A stretch of 64,000 bases of DNA, from positions 124,001 to 188,000 of the forward strand of contig NZ_BIMF01000010.1 in assembly GCF_004000945.1 (NCBI RefSeq), read 5' to 3'. The translations under genes were made by a program, and so were the position numbers. This document shows, piece by piece, positions 15,983 through 24,920 of this stretch (within the stretch, counting starts at the first letter, position 1; every line of letters starts with the position of its first letter). The notes under the pieces were generated by a model, which did not search any database, was not told where the DNA came from, and saw nothing but the letters and a program-made list of their open reading frames with translations. The stretch is from Paenibacillus lautus NBRC 15380. Lineage in GTDB: Bacteria; Bacillota; Bacilli; Paenibacillales; Paenibacillaceae.

Positions 15983-16924
15983 ATGCAGAAATCCCAGCGC
16001 CTGATTCAATTAATGATGATGATCAATGCAAAAAAATCGTTTACCGTAAAAGAGCTGGCCGATGAATTCGGACTCTCCGTCAGGACCCTGTCAAGAGATT
16101 TGGATGAGCTGAGCGGGCTCGGCGTTCCCATCTACTCTGTGCAAGGCCGAGGGGGTGGATACAGATTGCTGCAGGAGCGGATGCTGCCGCCGATCAGTTT
16201 CACGGAAAGCGAGGCAATCGCCATCTTTTTTGCCTGCCAATCCCTAAGCTATTTCAGCACGCTCCCATTCGGTGACGGAGCTGCCACGGCACTCCACAAG
16301 TTCTATCATTATTTGCCGGCAGATACCAAAGAGCAGATCGACCGTCTTAAGGATCGCGTTATGATTCACAGTCCCTTCCGTGCGATGTCCACCGAGATTT
16401 TACAAACGCTAATGGAAGCCGTTATGGTTCAGCAAGCGGTCACCATCTCCTATCGTTCATCCGCCGGAAGCAGCCAGCGGCATATTCAGCCTATCGGTTT
16501 GTATGCAAGCTCGGGCTACTGGTATTGTCCTGCCTACTGCTTCACTCAAGAGGATATCAGACAGTTCAGAGTCGACCGGATCCTTGCGGCCAGTCCCAAT
16601 GCGTCCATAGCAATCCGTGAAGATATCGCTAACCAAACGCTGCGTGACATACCGGAAACCGGGGATGGGGACATGAAGCCGTTTGAGGTACAATTAACTT
16701 CCAGAGGGGTTTGGCTGCTTGAAACAGATACTCGCCTCGGCCCCCATATCCATAAGAACAAGGATGGCAGTGGAAATATACAGCTTGAAATACCAGCGGC
16801 CAACATCTTCTTTTATTCGGATTATGTGTGGCGTCTCGGAGAGGAAGCAACCATCCTCTCGCCAGCTGAAGCGGTTCAATGGACCCGCGCGAAAATTGAA
16901 TCCATGAGGCTAAGGTATACATAA
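15983..16924 (+). CDS. DeoR-type HTH plus WYL-domain transcriptional regulator
   Basis: The protein of about 313 residues has an N-terminal winged helix (LIQLMMMINAKKSFTVKELA, then LSVRTLSRDLDEL) and a downstream WYL domain. The characteristic segment is QPIGLYASSGYWYCPAYC around residues 170-190, followed by FRVDRI. WYL domains sense ligands or nucleic acids. The start at ATG 15983 is chosen because GGAGG lies 7 bases upstream. It is followed after 45 bases by a nucleotidyltransferase gene that may be co-transcribed. Confidence 0.9.
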   Translation: MQKSQRLIQLMMMINAKKSFTVKELADEFGLSVRTLSRDLDELSGLGVPIYSVQGRGGGYRLLQERMLPPISFTESEAIAIFFACQSLSYFSTLPFGDGAATALHKFYHYLPADTKEQIDRLKDRVMIHSPFRAMSTEILQTLMEAVMVQQAVTISYRSSAGSSQRHIQPIGLYASSGYWYCPAYCFTQEDIRQFRVDRILAASPNASIAIREDIANQTLRDIPETGDGDMKPFEVQLTSRGVWLLETDTRLGPHIHKNKDGSGNIQLEIPAANIFFYSDYVWRLGEEATILSPAEAVQWTRAKIESMRLRYT

Positions 16925-16969
16925 AGGAAGATCGATTCCGTATGAAACATATAAAGGAGGAGAACATGC

Positions 16970-17803
16970 ATGACTTCACAAGTAGATCGTTTGATCCAAC
17001 GGATAACGGAAGAACTTCGGGAAGTGCCCGGCGTTATAGGGGTCGTACTCGGGGGATCCAGAGCCAAAGGAACCGCCAAACCGGATTCCGATATCGATAT
17101 CGGCATTTACTACGATGAATCACAAGGATTCAATGTGGAGAACATCGCTAGGGTGGCTCAGAAATTAGATGACGATCATCGGGATGGGATTATCACTTCA
17201 TTAGGTGAATGGGGTGCCTGGGTTAACGGGGGAGGATGGTTAGTGATCGAGGGTTATCATGTGGATTTCTTATTCCGTGATATAAACCGCGTGTCCAGCA
17301 TCATCGACGACTGTTCCGCAGGCTTGGTGTCAGCCCATTACCAAACCGGACATCCGCATGCTTATCTGAATGTGATGTATATGGGGGAACTTGCGATTTG
17401 TCGTATACTCTCAGATTCGGATAACCGAATACTAACCCTGAAAGCCAAAACGGCTCCTTATCCAAAAGCACTAAAGGATGCGATGGTCGGCTTCTTTACC
17501 TTTGAAGCATCCTTCTCCTTGATGCTAGCGGATAAAACAGCTGCCAGCGATGATATCACTTATGTTACCGGTCACTGCTTCCGCTGCATTTCGTGCTTGA
17601 ATCAAGTGCTGTTTGCCAAAAATGAGTTGTACTGCATCAATGAGAAGCGTGCGGTGGCCATGATCGAAACCTTTCCCATCAAGCCGGCCAATTACAAGCA
17701 ACGCTTGGACCAGGTAATCACACTGCTCTCATCGGATACAGAAAAAACAAAACAAGCCACTGCGCTGCTTCAGGAGCTTGTTGCCGAAACGGAAGCGTTG
17801 TAG
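16970..17803 (+). CDS. Nucleotidyltransferase-fold protein (aminoglycoside nucleotidyltransferase-like)
   Basis: The 277-residue protein carries the polymerase-beta-type motif GGSRAKGTAKPDSDIDIGIY (residues 28-47), with the GS and DxD metal ligands. The C-terminal half is helical (DUF4037-like). Such proteins include antibiotic adenylyltransferases, but sequence alone does not show a drug substrate. AAAGGAGG precedes the ATG by 9 bases. It follows the WYL gene in the same direction, so it may be its target or simply co-transcribed. Confidence 0.8.
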   Translation: MTSQVDRLIQRITEELREVPGVIGVVLGGSRAKGTAKPDSDIDIGIYYDESQGFNVENIARVAQKLDDDHRDGIITSLGEWGAWVNGGGWLVIEGYHVDFLFRDINRVSSIIDDCSAGLVSAHYQTGHPHAYLNVMYMGELAICRILSDSDNRILTLKAKTAPYPKALKDAMVGFFTFEASFSLMLADKTAASDDITYVTGHCFRCISCLNQVLFAKNELYCINEKRAVAMIETFPIKPANYKQRLDQVITLLSSDTEKTKQATALLQELVAETEAL

Positions 17804-17814
17804 TGCCGCAGCCG

Positions 17815-18588
17815 TTATTTCTTATTCATCCATCTGTAAGACACGCGGTCAGCAAACCTCGGAAACAGCTGGTACAGCCTTATCCCCAATGAGGCCAGCC
17901 TCGGAAGATTGAGCTCTTCCTTGCGCTTTTTCACCAGCTTCACGACCTGATCCGCAACATATTCGGCCTTCATCATGAACCAGCTCACATTGTTGACATA
18001 ACCGCCTGTCGGATCTGCCAAGGAAAAGAACGGGGTATCAATGGGGCCAGGGTTTACAGTAGACACCGTTATGCCCGTGTTCCGCAGCTCCTGCCGGAGT
18101 GAATTGCTGAATCCAAGCACGGCATGCTTGGTGGCCGAATAGGCGGTGGATTTGGCCGTTCCGATTTTTCCGGCCATGGACGCAATGTTCACGATTTGGC
18201 CGTCCCCCCGCTTCAGCATCCCCGGCAGCACGGCTTGTGTACAGCGCACGATGCCCATATAATTGACGTCCATCATGTCCTGAAACTCTTCTTGGCGCAT
18301 GTCCATGACAGCTTCGAACTTGCCGTAGCCGGCATTGTTAATCAGCACGTCGATTCTGCCATGGCGGCGAAGAAGGCCCTCCATGACAGACTGCACCTGT
18401 TCAGGGCTCTGAACATCCATGGTTGCAAGCTCATGGGGGCCCGGTATTCGCGCACCCACCTCCTGCAGACGTTCTACCGAACGGGCGCACAGAACCACGT
18501 ATGCTCCTTCCGCAGAAAGCTTCTCCGCGATCAAGGCGCCGATTCCGCTGGATGCTCCCGTAACGACGATAACTTTATTTTTCAGCAT
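17815..18588 (-). CDS. Short-chain dehydrogenase/reductase
   Basis: The 257-residue classical SDR has TGASSGIG (residues 10-17), NNAGYG, the catalytic serine IASMAG, and YSATK (Tyr/Lys). The C-terminal extension with YQLFPRFADRVSYRWMNKK resembles DltE/YqjQ-type oxidoreductases. The substrate is unknown. Its 3' end faces the nucleotidyltransferase gene with an 11-base gap. Confidence 0.87.
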   Translation of the reverse strand: MLKNKVIVVTGASSGIGALIAEKLSAEGAYVVLCARSVERLQEVGARIPGPHELATMDVQSPEQVQSVMEGLLRRHGRIDVLINNAGYGKFEAVMDMRQEEFQDMMDVNYMGIVRCTQAVLPGMLKRGDGQIVNIASMAGKIGTAKSTAYSATKHAVLGFSNSLRQELRNTGITVSTVNPGPIDTPFFSLADPTGGYVNNVSWFMMKAEYVADQVVKLVKKRKEELNLPRLASLGIRLYQLFPRFADRVSYRWMNKK

Positions 18589-18683
18589 GATTTCATATCC
18601 CTTTCTTCGCCGGCACAGCTCTTAGCTCCAAAGCATTTACAGAGCCTTACATATACACGGCCATTGGGTTCGTTACTCCTATT

Positions 18684-19142
18684 TTATGAAATCATGACTT
18701 GAATATCCAGCTCTCCGATTCCTTCCATTCTCAGCGGAATACAAAGTGCCTTCTTCTGAATAAGACTGGATGTTCTATCCGATTTCATGACTTTGGGAGG
18801 CGTAATATCCACGCTGACGCCCTGGTTCGATAAAATGGTGCTGGCATTGCCGCTGATCATGTTGCCGAGCTCCGAAATCGCGCTTTGTCCCATCTCATCC
18901 ATCTCGGTAATGACATAGCCGCCCATCATCACCGATACCATCTGCAGGGCTACCTGCTCCTGAATTCCAAATACAATGTCACCGTTCATTTGGCCTGTCA
19001 TGCCGATTTGGATCCAGATATGATTCTCCAAATATCCGATCTCTTTGACCCCAAGATTCCCCGTGGAAGGTGAAACCTGTATGACTTGTTCGATCACGTG
19101 TCGTGCGGACTCTAAAAAAGGATTGATGACTTCCGCTTTCAT
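18684..19142 (-). CDS. cheX: CheX-type CheY-P phosphatase
   Basis: The 152-residue protein has the CheC/CheX/FliY fold. The start MKAEVINPFLESARHVIEQV and the catalytic pair in SELGNMISGNAST (E-x2-N) are diagnostic of CheX. CheX dephosphorylates CheY-P to reset flagellar switching. It is an orphan here, away from any che operon. A -10 TATAAT (19209-19214, reverse) and an inverted repeat (19246-19293) lie upstream. Confidence 0.88.
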   Translation of the reverse strand: MKAEVINPFLESARHVIEQVIQVSPSTGNLGVKEIGYLENHIWIQIGMTGQMNGDIVFGIQEQVALQMVSVMMGGYVITEMDEMGQSAISELGNMISGNASTILSNQGVSVDITPPKVMKSDRTSSLIQKKALCIPLRMEGIGELDIQVMIS

Positions 19143-19245
19143 TCCTCATTACGCCCCTTTCACTGGGTTGTTGGTCAGGGTCCCAAAGTCCCACCTATAT
19201 ATTTAAACATTATAATGGATACCTTGTAATAAATCATCACAAAAT

Positions 19246-19293
19246 AGCGACAGCCCTCATTCCAACAACTGTCTTGCCATGTCAGCTATCGCT
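19246..19293. repeat. Inverted repeat in the cheX-lysR intergenic region
   Basis: AGCGACAGC (19246-19254) pairs with GCTATCGCT (19285-19293) with one mismatch, and weaker inner pairing follows. It lies in the 418-base gap between cheX and the LysR gene. The rest of the gap holds promoters but no gene I can support. Confidence 0.4.
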
Positions 19294-19468
19294 TGAAACG
19301 CTTTAGTACGAAGATAATCCTTTCGCTTAAACGGGCCTTTGGTCTCACCTTTTTTCTATGTCTACTTTACTATTATCGGAAGGTTTCCCCATCTTTTAAT
19401 AATAATTAAATGGAAATTAAAATGTTTTTCATCTTTTTATCCGAAAACCGCCAGGTTTTCCCCCTTCG

Positions 19469-19497
19469 TTGCTCCACCGGGAAGAATAACCTATAAT
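19469..19497 (+). promoter_or_regulatory. Candidate promoter of the 19561 LysR gene
   Basis: TTGCTC (19469-19474), a 17-bp spacer and TATAAT (19492-19497) lie about 60 bases before the chosen start. Confidence 0.55.
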
Positions 19498-19560
19498 TTA
19501 AATCATACAGATTGCACGCGATAGATGAGCGGAAGAATATATCAAGTAAGGAGGAAGGCT

Positions 19561-20463
19561 ATGAACATCAGCCAATTGGAAACGCTTATTACCATCTCCA
19601 AAACGATGAGCTTTCGCAAAGCGGGAGAGCTTCTTAATCTGACACAACCGGCGGTATCCGCCCAGATCAAGAGCCTGGAAGAAGAATTTAAAACGGTGCT
19701 GGTGGACCGGAGTCAGCCCGTAACGTTAACCGACCGGGGACAGGTCTTCGTGGACCATGCCGAACAGATCCTCGGGATCGTCGATGAGCTGAAGCAGCGG
19801 CTGTCCGACCTTGATCAAACTCCCCAGGGTCATATTCAGCTGGGTACAACCACTTCCATAGCCATTCAGATCCTGCCACGGGTACTTTCCTACTTCCAGG
19901 ATCAATTTCCTCATATTAAAACAACCATTCAATCCATGGCCTCTTCGCAAATCTACCACAGCGTGGAGAACGGGCTCATCGACATCGGGATCGGCTATCT
20001 GATCGAGCGGAATCCCAACTTAAGCACATCCATTCTGTACTACGATACCTTTGAGCTTGTCGTATCCCCACAGCATCCGCTAGCCAAACTCTCCACAGCA
20101 AGCATGGATGTGCTGGGCGGAACCCCTCTTATTCTGCTAACGCGTGACACCGTCGGCCGCCGCTTCGCAGATGACGTGATGAAGAAACACGGCATTGAGC
20201 CGCAGGTTGTCATGGAACTGTCAAGCAGTGAAGAAATTAAACGGATGGTCGAGATCAATTTGGGCGCAGCGATTATATCGAAGCAGTCCGTGGCGACGGA
20301 GCTGCGCAACGGCACCCTGCAGATTGTTCCCCTGAGCGAGCTTGAAGTCAGCCACCCTGTCGGCGTAATCTATAAGAGCGGACGATACGTCAGCTCCGCT
20401 ATGCGTCAATTCCTCAGTGATTTGAAAGGCATGCCCGAGACACAGTTCATCAGCAGCGAATAA
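19561..20463 (+). CDS. LysR family transcriptional regulator
   Basis: The 300-residue LTTR starts MNISQLETLITISKTMSFRK with a canonical HTH (LLNLTQPAVSAQIKSLE) and an effector domain. An upstream in-frame ATG at 19525 exists, but the site AAGGAGG falls inside that extension and directly serves ATG 19561. It is followed 53 bases later by a histidinol-phosphatase-like gene in the same direction, a possible operon partner. The effector is not identifiable. It resembles the CysL/CcpC-like group only in general form. Confidence 0.9.
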   Translation: MNISQLETLITISKTMSFRKAGELLNLTQPAVSAQIKSLEEEFKTVLVDRSQPVTLTDRGQVFVDHAEQILGIVDELKQRLSDLDQTPQGHIQLGTTTSIAIQILPRVLSYFQDQFPHIKTTIQSMASSQIYHSVENGLIDIGIGYLIERNPNLSTSILYYDTFELVVSPQHPLAKLSTASMDVLGGTPLILLTRDTVGRRFADDVMKKHGIEPQVVMELSSSEEIKRMVEINLGAAIISKQSVATELRNGTLQIVPLSELEVSHPVGVIYKSGRYVSSAMRQFLSDLKGMPETQFISSE

Positions 20464-20516
20464 CGCTTCATCAATCCTAGAATAATAACCAATCAAGCGA
20501 TATGAAGGAGGTCAAC

Positions 20517-21326
20517 ATGAAATTTGATCTGCACACCCATCATTTCCGCTGCGGCCACGCAGACGGCAACATTCGAGATTATATCGAGGCTGCGATTGCG
20601 GCAGATTTACAGGTGATTGGAATCTCGGACCACACTCCATACTTCGGGAGCCCGGAAGAGCAGCCCTTTCCGGCCATCTCCATGGCAAAAGCGGATTTTG
20701 CGGGGTACGTACAAGAAGTTCTGGACTTAAAGCGGGAATATGAAGGTAAAATCAAAGTCCTGCTGGGCATTGAATCCGATTATTTTCCGAATCATGCCCA
20801 GGTTTATCAGCAGGCGTTAACGGCCTACCCTTTTGACTACATCATCGGCTCCATCCATCACGTCAGGGATGTCAGCATCTTCAATAAAAACCGCTGGAAG
20901 AAACTGACCCAGCAGCAGCAGGTTGCCGATAAAGAGGAATACTTCAATCTGATCCGCCAATCCGCACGAAGCGGAATGTTCCAGATTATCGCCCATATGG
21001 ATGCCATGAAGGGTAATTATCCGCTCTTCTCCGAAATCAAGGCCGACGAGGCGATCGAGGAAACCTTGAAAGTCATCGCGGAATCGGGCCTGGCAATTGA
21101 GATCAACACTTCCGGAAAAACCAAGCTGTGCGGCGGCTGGTATCCATCGGGCGCCATCTTGGAGGTCGCGCATCATCACGGCGTTGACGTCACCTTCGGC
21201 TCCGACGCCCACAAACCGTCACGGGTCGGAGATGAATTTGACGAAGTGGCCAAAGTGCTCAAAGAAATCGGATACACGGAATGGGTATACTTTGAACAAA
21301 AACAGAAGGTGACCGTACCTCTTTAA
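20517..21326 (+). CDS. PHP-domain histidinol-phosphatase
   Basis: The 269-residue protein has the PHP metal-site motifs in order: DLHTHHFRCGH, GISDHTPYF, GIESDYFP, GSIHHV, IAHMD and FGSDAHKP. This pattern and length match the trinuclear-metal histidinol phosphatases (HisJ/HisK) of Bacillota, which make histidinol from histidinol phosphate. The start ATG 20517 lies 5 bases after AAGGAGG, while an earlier in-frame ATG at 20502 precedes that site. It is unlinked to other his genes. A terminator overlaps the stop. Confidence 0.9.
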   Translation: MKFDLHTHHFRCGHADGNIRDYIEAAIAADLQVIGISDHTPYFGSPEEQPFPAISMAKADFAGYVQEVLDLKREYEGKIKVLLGIESDYFPNHAQVYQQALTAYPFDYIIGSIHHVRDVSIFNKNRWKKLTQQQQVADKEEYFNLIRQSARSGMFQIIAHMDAMKGNYPLFSEIKADEAIEETLKVIAESGLAIEINTSGKTKLCGGWYPSGAILEVAHHHGVDVTFGSDAHKPSRVGDEFDEVAKVLKEIGYTEWVYFEQKQKVTVPL

Positions 21327-21355
21327 TGGGGGGTACACCTCCTTCTGTTTTTTTG
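21302..21355 (+). terminator. Terminator after the PHP phosphatase gene
   Basis: ACAGAAGG/CCTTCTGT plus GTACC/GGTAC pairing, followed by TTTTTTT. The left arm lies inside the coding end. Confidence 0.8.
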
Positions 21356-21385
21356 TATTTACATAGGAAGCACAGCAAAATAGGC

Positions 21386-21413
21386 AAAAAAAAGTGGACC
21401 CGTTACCGGGTCC
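21386..21413 (-). terminator. Terminator of the phosphoesterase gene
   Basis: GGACCC/GGGTCC hairpin with a run of eight T residues on the reverse strand. Confidence 0.8.
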
Positions 21414-21561
21414 AAAACATAATATATATTCTCAAAAGGGGGTCATGTGATAAGTTTAACCCGCGGCTGTTAGAGTTTGATAACAGGTATATTTCATTTG
21501 TGTAACAAATTCCAAGTGATCCTATCATCTTGAAATGTTCAGATCACATACTTCGTTCCCC

Positions 21562-22470
21562 TCATGCCATAGAGCGCAAGGTGAGCACGGTAAGCTCCGG
21601 TTTGCATAAGAAACGAAAAGGCAGCTGCGTCGTACCGATTCCCCTGTTTACATAAAGCAGCATGCCTTGCGAACCGATGGTATATAGACCTTGCACATAA
21701 CGCTTTGCACCGGGCGGCGTGATCACCTCGCCCACCCAGGGCAAACGGATCTGGCCCCCATGACTGTGTCCCGACAGCTGGAGATGGAATGAATAGGCTG
21801 CCGTTGTGTCTGCATAATCCGGCTCGTGCATCAGCAGCAGCTTGAACATCCCGTCGGGTAAATCCTGAATGGCTGTTTTCGGATCCGGCTGGCCCCAGAA
21901 AACATCGTCCAAACCTGCCACGGCGATGACGGCACCATCCCGCCTCAGCTTCACGGCGGTGTTTCGCAGCACCTGAAATCCCGCCTCTTCCTCCAGTGAG
22001 ATCAGTGTCTCCACGTCCCCGTAATCATGGTTACCCAATATGGAAAATAAGCCGAGAGGGGCTTTCAGCTCGGTGAACGGTTGAATGGCAGCCCTCATAT
22101 CCTCTGTATTGCCGTCCACCATATCCCCTGTGAAACAGATCATGTCCGGTTGCTCATGTTGAATGGCCTGTACCACACGGGCCACGTCTTTTACCCCGGT
22201 GTGAAAGCCCAGATGCATATCGCTAAACTGAACGATCTTCATCCCATCAAAAGCCTTAGGCAGTGAAGGAAACGCCAAAGTCAGTCTTTTAATGTCCAAT
22301 TGATGAGGCTCCCATAAAGATGCGTAAGCCCCGCCTGCAACGCCAACGCCAACCACGGCGGAAACACCGATCTTCAGAAATTGGCGGCGCGACATCTTCG
22401 TCTGCATGACTTCTCGCTTTGCCCCGTCATGGGCTTTGTCATGGGGGGTTGCCGAGGATGGATTTCTCAT
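21562..22470 (-). CDS. Tat-type metallophosphoesterase, YkuE-like
   Basis: The 302-residue protein has the calcineurin-like metal motifs FSDMHLG, FTGDMVDG, GNHDYG and LSGHSHGGQ. The N-terminus carries a twin-arginine motif SRRQFLKIG followed by a hydrophobic stretch, as in B. subtilis YkuE, a Tat-exported cell-wall phosphoesterase. The start at 22470 adds about 24 residues before the Tat motif, but AGGAGG sits 10 bases upstream. Export through TatAC is inferred from the motif. The natural substrate is unknown. Confidence 0.88.
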   Translation of the reverse strand: MRNPSSATPHDKAHDGAKREVMQTKMSRRQFLKIGVSAVVGVGVAGGAYASLWEPHQLDIKRLTLAFPSLPKAFDGMKIVQFSDMHLGFHTGVKDVARVVQAIQHEQPDMICFTGDMVDGNTEDMRAAIQPFTELKAPLGLFSILGNHDYGDVETLISLEEEAGFQVLRNTAVKLRRDGAVIAVAGLDDVFWGQPDPKTAIQDLPDGMFKLLLMHEPDYADTTAAYSFHLQLSGHSHGGQIRLPWVGEVITPPGAKRYVQGLYTIGSQGMLLYVNRGIGTTQLPFRFLCKPELTVLTLRSMA

Positions 22471-22567
22471 AGGTGGACATCCTCCTATATAATAATAAAA
22501 GAGTATAAGTTTTAACGGCCTTACGGTTATTCATATATATGGAATAGCAAGGGAAAGGGGTTTATGT

Positions 22568-23947
22568 ATGACTGATAACGATTCGATCGCTGCATTAGTT
22601 TCAGCTCAGCGGCATTTTTTTCATAAAGACATCACCAAGGAAGTGGATTTCCGTCTGCAGCAGCTGACCAAGCTGCGCCAAGTTCTGATTGCCAGGGAAA
22701 ACGATATCATCGAGGCCCTTCGCAAAGACTTGAACAAAAGTGAACAGGAGGCCTTCACGACGGAGATCGGCATTGTCTATAAGGAGCTTTCCTTTATCAT
22801 AAAGAATCTGAAGCGCTGGGCCAAGCCGCAGCGAGTCAAAACCGCACTGACGCATGTAGGCAGCAAGGGAATGGTCTACCCTGAGCCTTACGGTACGGTA
22901 CTGATTATTGCTCCCTGGAATTATCCTTGGCAATTGGCCATCTCTCCGCTGATCGGGGCTTTGGCCGCCGGGAACACCGCGATTGTAAAGCCCTCCGAGC
23001 TGACACCTAACGTATCCGGACTCATTACGTCCATCATCACGGAGACGTTTGAGCCGCAATACGTGGCTTCGGTGGAGGGAGGACCTGAGGTAAGCACGAG
23101 CCTGCTGGAGCAGCCGATGGATTATATATTCTTTACCGGCAGTACCCATGTCGGCAAAATCGTCATGGAAGCCGCCGCCAAGCAGTTGATCCCGGTGACG
23201 CTAGAGCTTGGAGGCAAAAGCCCCTGTATCGTCCACGAGGATGCACCCCTGGCCCTGGCGGCTTCACGTATCGCATTCGGCAAATATACAAATGCCGGCC
23301 AAACCTGCGTTGCGCCGGATTATATTCTTGTACACAGCAAGGTGAAGGAGAAGTTCATCGCGCACCTGAAAGACGCCATCACTTCGTTCTACGGCGAGAA
23401 CCCCCTGACCAATCCCGACTATGGGCGCATTGTTTCGGAGAAGCATTTTGACCGGCTGTCCGGCTTTCTGAACAATGGAACCCTTCGCCATGGCGGGAAC
23501 CGTTCTAAGGAAAACTTGCTCATCGAGCCCACCGTGCTGGACGATATCACTTGGGATATGCCGGTTATGGAAGAAGAGATTTTCGGCCCCCTGTGTCCGA
23601 TCCTGACATATGAGGATGTACACGAAGCTGTCCAGGCGATTCATCACCGTCCCAAGCCGCTCGCCCTTTACTTGTTCACGGAGAATGAAGACGTTCAGGA
23701 TTACGTACTCTCCTCGGTTTCTTTTGGCGGGGGATGTGTCAACGATACGCTGATGCATCTGGCCACTCCCTTCCTTCCATTCGGGGGTGTCGGCGAGAGC
23801 GGGATGGGCGCCTACCACGGGGAACACAGCTTCCATACCTTCTCCCATAAGAAAAGCGTGCTCAAGCAAACCAACCGGTTCGATTTTAAATTCCGCTACC
23901 CTTCCAAGAACGGGCTCGGCATTCTGAAAAAGCTGATGAAGCCGTAG
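22568..23947 (+). CDS. Aldehyde dehydrogenase (class 3-like)
   Basis: The 459-residue ALDH has the catalytic cysteine in NAGQTCVAPDYIL, the general base in TLELGGKSPCIV, and FTGSTHVGK for cofactor binding. Its length and the C-terminal HKKSVLKQTNRFDFKFRYP resemble fatty/aromatic aldehyde dehydrogenases such as YwdH/AldX. It oxidises aldehydes with NAD(P)+, and the physiological substrate is unknown. It is divergent from the phosphoesterase and followed by a strong terminator. Confidence 0.92.
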   Translation: MTDNDSIAALVSAQRHFFHKDITKEVDFRLQQLTKLRQVLIARENDIIEALRKDLNKSEQEAFTTEIGIVYKELSFIIKNLKRWAKPQRVKTALTHVGSKGMVYPEPYGTVLIIAPWNYPWQLAISPLIGALAAGNTAIVKPSELTPNVSGLITSIITETFEPQYVASVEGGPEVSTSLLEQPMDYIFFTGSTHVGKIVMEAAAKQLIPVTLELGGKSPCIVHEDAPLALAASRIAFGKYTNAGQTCVAPDYILVHSKVKEKFIAHLKDAITSFYGENPLTNPDYGRIVSEKHFDRLSGFLNNGTLRHGGNRSKENLLIEPTVLDDITWDMPVMEEEIFGPLCPILTYEDVHEAVQAIHHRPKPLALYLFTENEDVQDYVLSSVSFGGGCVNDTLMHLATPFLPFGGVGESGMGAYHGEHSFHTFSHKKSVLKQTNRFDFKFRYPSKNGLGILKKLMKP

Positions 23948-23988
23948 CTTTAACTAAGACTTTGCTTACTTGACCATATGCACAAATA

Positions 23989-24019
23989 AAAAAAGGCGCA
24001 TCGAGATGCGCCTTTTTTA
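23989..24019. terminator. Bidirectional terminator between ALDH and the ion channel
   Basis: AAGGCGCATC/GATGCGCCTT with a tight GA loop and poly-A and poly-T flanks, between convergent genes. Confidence 0.9.
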
Positions 24020-24703
24020 CATGGATGAATGCTTTCTTCGATGCGGCTTATTCGCCTTCGACTTCTCTTCACTGCCAGCCACATCCAAGCCGTCATCGCC
24101 GGGTGTGAAAATCCGGCGCAGCGTTCCCAGCATGGACAGCGCATACGCAACGGTAATGAAACTGAAGGCAATCTCCAACACCACGACAAGCCGGGACGTA
24201 TTATCGACTGGGGCTACATCACCATACCCGACCGTGACAAACGTCGCCATGCTGAAATACAGGAAGGTAATGAACTGGCTCAGGAAATCCTGGCCGATAT
24301 TCTCGCCTTCGAAGGAAGTGCCTCCGAACAGCTTATAGATCGACATATACACCATCGTGAAAAACAAAATGCACATCCCCGCGGCCATGCTGATCCGAAC
24401 CAGGGTTGTTTTCATGTCAACATGCTGATGAACGGAGTCTGCAATCTTGTCGAATATATAAAGCACATAGAAAATAACGGAGCATAATGCAAACAACAGG
24501 ATCAGAGCACGCATGCCGCCTTCTCCGGGCACCACGTTCATCAGATCGATCCACCCCAGCAAATCTTCAACTGATACCAGGACATAAATGAGCAGTGGAG
24601 CAAGCAGCAAAGGCCTGCTGGACCACTTCTTGTCCATACTGTAGAACAAATAAATCAACAGCAGGAAGCCCGTCAAATTGAGCAGCCACATCCACCATGA
24701 CAT
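24017..24703 (-). CDS. Potassium-channel-like membrane protein
   Basis: About 228 residues with several helices and the K+ filter ATFVTVGYGDVAP near residue 165-177 followed by a final helix, which is a two-pore-helix ion-channel domain (Ion_trans_2). The start is the ATG at 24703, because AAAGGAGGGG lies directly upstream. Longer in-frame extension sequence is not needed. No RCK domain is fused, and the tail is charged (SEEKSKANKPHRRKHSS). It probably forms a K+-selective channel. Confidence 0.85.
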   Translation of the reverse strand: MSWWMWLLNLTGFLLLIYLFYSMDKKWSSRPLLLAPLLIYVLVSVEDLLGWIDLMNVVPGEGGMRALILLFALCSVIFYVLYIFDKIADSVHQHVDMKTTLVRISMAAGMCILFFTMVYMSIYKLFGGTSFEGENIGQDFLSQFITFLYFSMATFVTVGYGDVAPVDNTSRLVVVLEIAFSFITVAYALSMLGTLRRIFTPGDDGLDVAGSEEKSKANKPHRRKHSSM

Positions 24704-24920
24704 TTTAAGCCCCTCCTTTGGCTTGAGGTCTGAAACTACAGACCGTACCATTACATCTTTATTACCCTTGTAACGGTATTTATGCACCTGGAGGTCGCTG
24801 GTAGTCGAGCCTCAGCTCACTTTAGACAACGTTTATGACCAGCCGAGCTCGTGTTAAAAATAGCGCCAAACACGTATATAGCGAGTCGAAAGAAAGCCGT
24901 CCAACTGCTTGCTTTAGCAT

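Noticed and set aside
16970..17803. A specific antibiotic-resistance gene call for the nucleotidyltransferase
   Set aside because: Only the general nucleotidyltransferase motif is present. Drug-specific adenylyltransferase features are not recognisable.
24704..24787. A 28-residue N-terminal extension of the ion channel
   Set aside because: The ribosome site AAAGGAGGGG lies inside this extension and points to ATG 24703.
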